Of a DNA stretch of 64,000 nt, positions 62,173 to 64,000 are shown one piece after another. Positions within the stretch are counted from its first letter, which is position 1; every line of letters starts with the position of its first letter. This DNA is from Mycobacterium stomatepiae (GTDB taxonomy: Bacteria > Actinomycetota > Actinomycetes > Mycobacteriales > Mycobacteriaceae): positions 186,001 through 250,000 of the forward strand of contig NZ_AP022587.1 of assembly GCF_010731715.1 (NCBI RefSeq), read 5' to 3'. The notes beneath the pieces are model-generated. The model was given only the letters and a program-made list of their open reading frames with translations. It was not told the DNA's origin and ran no database searches. Both the position numbers and the translations under genes were made by a program.

Positions 62173-63519
62173 GTGACAGTTGAGAACGGAGTTCCCAACC
62201 ATCCGAGCGACGATGTGGTCGAAGTCGTCAGCAGGCTGATCCGGTTCGACACCACCAATACCGGGGACCCCGAGACCACCCAGGGTGAGGCCGAGTGTGC
62301 TCACTGGGTGGCCGAGCAGCTCGCCGAGGTCGGCTACCACCCCGAATACCTCGAATCCGGCGCGCCCGGACGGGGCAATGTCTTCGTTCGCCTGCCGGGT
62401 GCCGACCGCTCACGGGGCGCGCTGCTGATCCACGGGCATCTCGACGTGGTGCCGGCCGAGCCCGCCGACTGGAGTGTGCACCCGTTCTCGGGCGCCGTGG
62501 AGGACGGCTACGTCTGGGGTCGCGGCGCGGTCGACATGAAGGACATGGTCGGCATGATGATCGTCGTCGCCCGCCAGTTGAAGCAGGCGGGCATCGTGCC
62601 GCCGCGCGATCTGGTGTTCGCGTTCGTGGCCGACGAAGAGCACGGCGGCAAGTTCGGGGCACACTGGCTGGTCGACAACCGCCCCGACCTGTTCGAGGGC
62701 ATCACCGAGGCGATCGGCGAGGTCGGCGGGTTCTCGCTGACCGTGCCGCGCCGCGACGGCGGCGAACGCCGGCTGTATCTGATCGAGACGGCCGAGAAGG
62801 GCATCCAGTGGATGCGGCTGACCGCCCGCGGGCAGGCGGGGCACGGCTCGATGGCCAACGACCGCAACGCGGTCACCCTGCTCGCCGAGGCGGTCGCCCG
62901 GATCGGCCGTCACCAGTTCCCGCTGGTGCTGACCGACACCGTCGCGGAGTTCCTGGCCGCGATCAGCGACGAGACCGGCCTGACCTTCGACGCCCAGTCC
63001 GACGATCTGGACGGCGCGATCGAAAAGCTGGGCCCGATGGCCCGCATGCTGTCGGCGGTTTTGCGCGACACCGCAAACCCGACGATGCTCAAGGCGGGGT
63101 ACAAAGCCAACGTGATCCCCGGGACCGCCGAGGCGGTGGTGGACTGCCGCGTGCTGCCCGGCCGGCTGGCCGCATTCGAGGCCGAGATCGACAAGTTGAT
63201 CGGGCCGGACATCACCCGGGAGTGGATCAGGGACCTGCCGTCGTATGAGACGACGTTCGACGGCGATCTCGTCGAAGCGATGAATGCCGCGATCTTGGCT
63301 GTCGACCCGGACGGCCGTACGGTGCCATACATGCTCTCCGGTGGCACCGATGCGAAAGCCTTCGCGCGCTTGGGAATTCGCTGCTTCGGCTTCGCGCCGC
63401 TGAAGCTGCCGCCGGAATTGGATTTCGCTTCGCTGTTCCACGGTGTCGACGAGCGGGTACCCGTCGATGCGCTGCGGTTCGGCACCGACGTGCTGGCCCA
63501 CTTCCTGACCCACTGCTAG
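62173..63519 (+). CDS. M20/M25/M40 family metallopeptidase (DapE/ArgE-like)
   Basis: Di-zinc aminoacylase or dipeptidase of 448 residues, the same length as Rv2141c. Metal ligands are in [14 protein letters not shown] (His, then catalytic Asp), [12 protein letters not shown] (bridging Asp) and FVADEEHGG (general base Glu and ligand Glu), and the C-terminal ligand lies in [25 protein letters not shown]. The lid domain includes [19 protein letters not shown]. The substrate is not known. GTG 62173 ([12 protein letters not shown]) has AGGAAAGG 5 nt upstream; GTG 62155 is less likely. The PEBP gene follows 28 bp downstream. Confidence 0.93.
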   Translation: MTVENGVPNHPSDDVVEVVSRLIRFDTTNTGDPETTQGEAECAHWVAEQLAEVGYHPEYLESGAPGRGNVFVRLPGADRSRGALLIHGHLDVVPAEPADWSVHPFSGAVEDGYVWGRGAVDMKDMVGMMIVVARQLKQAGIVPPRDLVFAFVADEEHGGKFGAHWLVDNRPDLFEGITEAIGEVGGFSLTVPRRDGGERRLYLIETAEKGIQWMRLTARGQAGHGSMANDRNAVTLLAEAVARIGRHQFPLVLTDTVAEFLAAISDETGLTFDAQSDDLDGAIEKLGPMARMLSAVLRDTANPTMLKAGYKANVIPGTAEAVVDCRVLPGRLAAFEAEIDKLIGPDITREWIRDLPSYETTFDGDLVEAMNAAILAVDPDGRTVPYMLSGGTDAKAFARLGIRCFGFAPLKLPPELDFASLFHGVDERVPVDALRFGTDVLAHFLTHC

Positions 63520-63547
63520 AAAACTCACCGAAACGAGAGGATCGCCC

Positions 63548-64000
63548 ATGAGTTCGCCGTCCGACCCGTATGACGCCCTGCCCAAGCTGCCGTCGTTCAG
63601 CCTGACCTCGACCTCGCTCACCGACGGCCAACCGCTGGCCAAGCCGCAAGTCAGCGGCATCATGGGTGCCGGGGGAGAAGACATCAGCCCGCAGCTGAGC
63701 TGGTCGGGATTCCCCGCGGAGACCCGCAGTTTCGCGGTCACCGTGTACGACCCCGACGCCCCGACGGCCTCCGGGTTCTGGCACTGGGCCGTCGCCAACC
63801 TGCCGGCCGACGTCACCGAACTGCCTGCGGACGCGGGTGACGGTCGTGAGCTGCCCGGCGGCGCTTTGGAGCTCGTCAACGACGCCGGCATGCGCCGCTT
63901 CATCGGCGCCGCGCCGCCGCCCGGACACGGCCCGCACCGCTACTACGTCGCGGTGCATGCGGTCGACGTCGACAAGCTCGACCTCAGCGAGGATGCCAGC
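63548..64000 (+). CDS. YbhB/YbcL family PEBP protein (partial, N-terminal part)
   Basis: Homologue of TB18.6 (Rv2140c), a phosphatidylethanolamine-binding-like protein of about 176 residues; 151 are in the window and the end is cut. The conserved ligand-pocket segments are visible: [20 protein letters not shown] with the DPDAP and HW motif, and the second site [18 protein letters not shown] (GxHR). It starts at ATG 63548 after the ribosome site GAGAGGATCGCCC. It probably shares a transcript with the M20 peptidase gene. The cytosolic role in mycobacteria is unknown. Confidence 0.93.
   Translation, partial: MSSPSDPYDALPKLPSFSLTSTSLTDGQPLAKPQVSGIMGAGGEDISPQLSWSGFPAETRSFAVTVYDPDAPTASGFWHWAVANLPADVTELPADAGDGRELPGGALELVNDAGMRRFIGAAPPPGHGPHRYYVAVHAVDVDKLDLSEDAS

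Overview
The window is chromosomal DNA of a Mycobacterium, most likely a slow-growing non-tuberculous species. It is GC-rich, has many GTG and TTG starts, and follows gene by gene the order I remember for M. tuberculosis from qcrB (Rv2196) down to the PEBP protein Rv2140c, as a reversed block. It carries lipomannan/LAM genes (pimB', mptA, mptC), a PPE protein, wag31 and the mycobacterial bcc oxidase genes. No IS element, prophage, CRISPR array or rRNA is visible. The species name is inference; Rv numbers are recalled, not searched.

Layout. 0-3.3 kb: qcrB(partial)-qcrA-qcrC-ctaE on the minus strand, the bcc-aa3 respiratory branch. 3.4-10.3 kb: trpD, a DnaQ/GIY-YIG nuclease overlapping trpD tail to tail, a small Cys-rich protein, the NlpC/P60 endopeptidase ripC, a gluzincin-like metallopeptidase and pimB'. 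10.3-20.1 kb: fadD15, two SRPBCC proteins, an ArsA-like ATPase, the acyltransferase plsM, mptC, a membrane protein, an RNase T-like nuclease and aroG. 20.1-25.3 kb is an accessory block: FAD oxidoreductase, PPE, a 44-residue exported peptide, an O-methyltransferase and a TetR regulator, tied together by three copies of a TTCAA-N6-TTGAA operator. 25.4-33 kb: pknL and its divergent partner (Rv2175c type), mptA, idsA2, a flavin-independent MTHFR-like protein, lppM, GNAT and a DUF3040 protein with a strong terminator.

33.2-58.7 kb is the division and cell wall (dcw) cluster: mraZ-rsmH-ftsL-pbpB, then a 4-kb accessory insert (TauE/SafE, MerR, NTF2-like, a monooxygenase broken by one amber codon, TetR), then murE-murF-mraY-murD-ftsW-murG-murC-ftsQ, most joined by 4-bp stop/start overlaps, then ftsZ, yfiH-like, yggS-like, sepF, yggT-like and wag31. 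The mraZ promoter carries four TGGGG boxes at exact 10-bp spacing, the pattern expected for MraZ binding, with two further pairs in opposite orientation upstream.

58.8-64 kb: a small membrane protein, a phosphoribosyltransferase-like protein, an RclA/Lpd-type oxidoreductase with a leaderless promoter, an isochorismatase-like hydrolase, tRNA-Leu(GAG), an M20 peptidase and the start of a PEBP protein.

The main points to check are the three-site TetR regulon with its tiny exported peptide, the two genes whose conserved N-termini have no canonical start codon, the dual MraZ boxes, and the missing phospho-acceptor threonines of Wag31 and the PknL partner.
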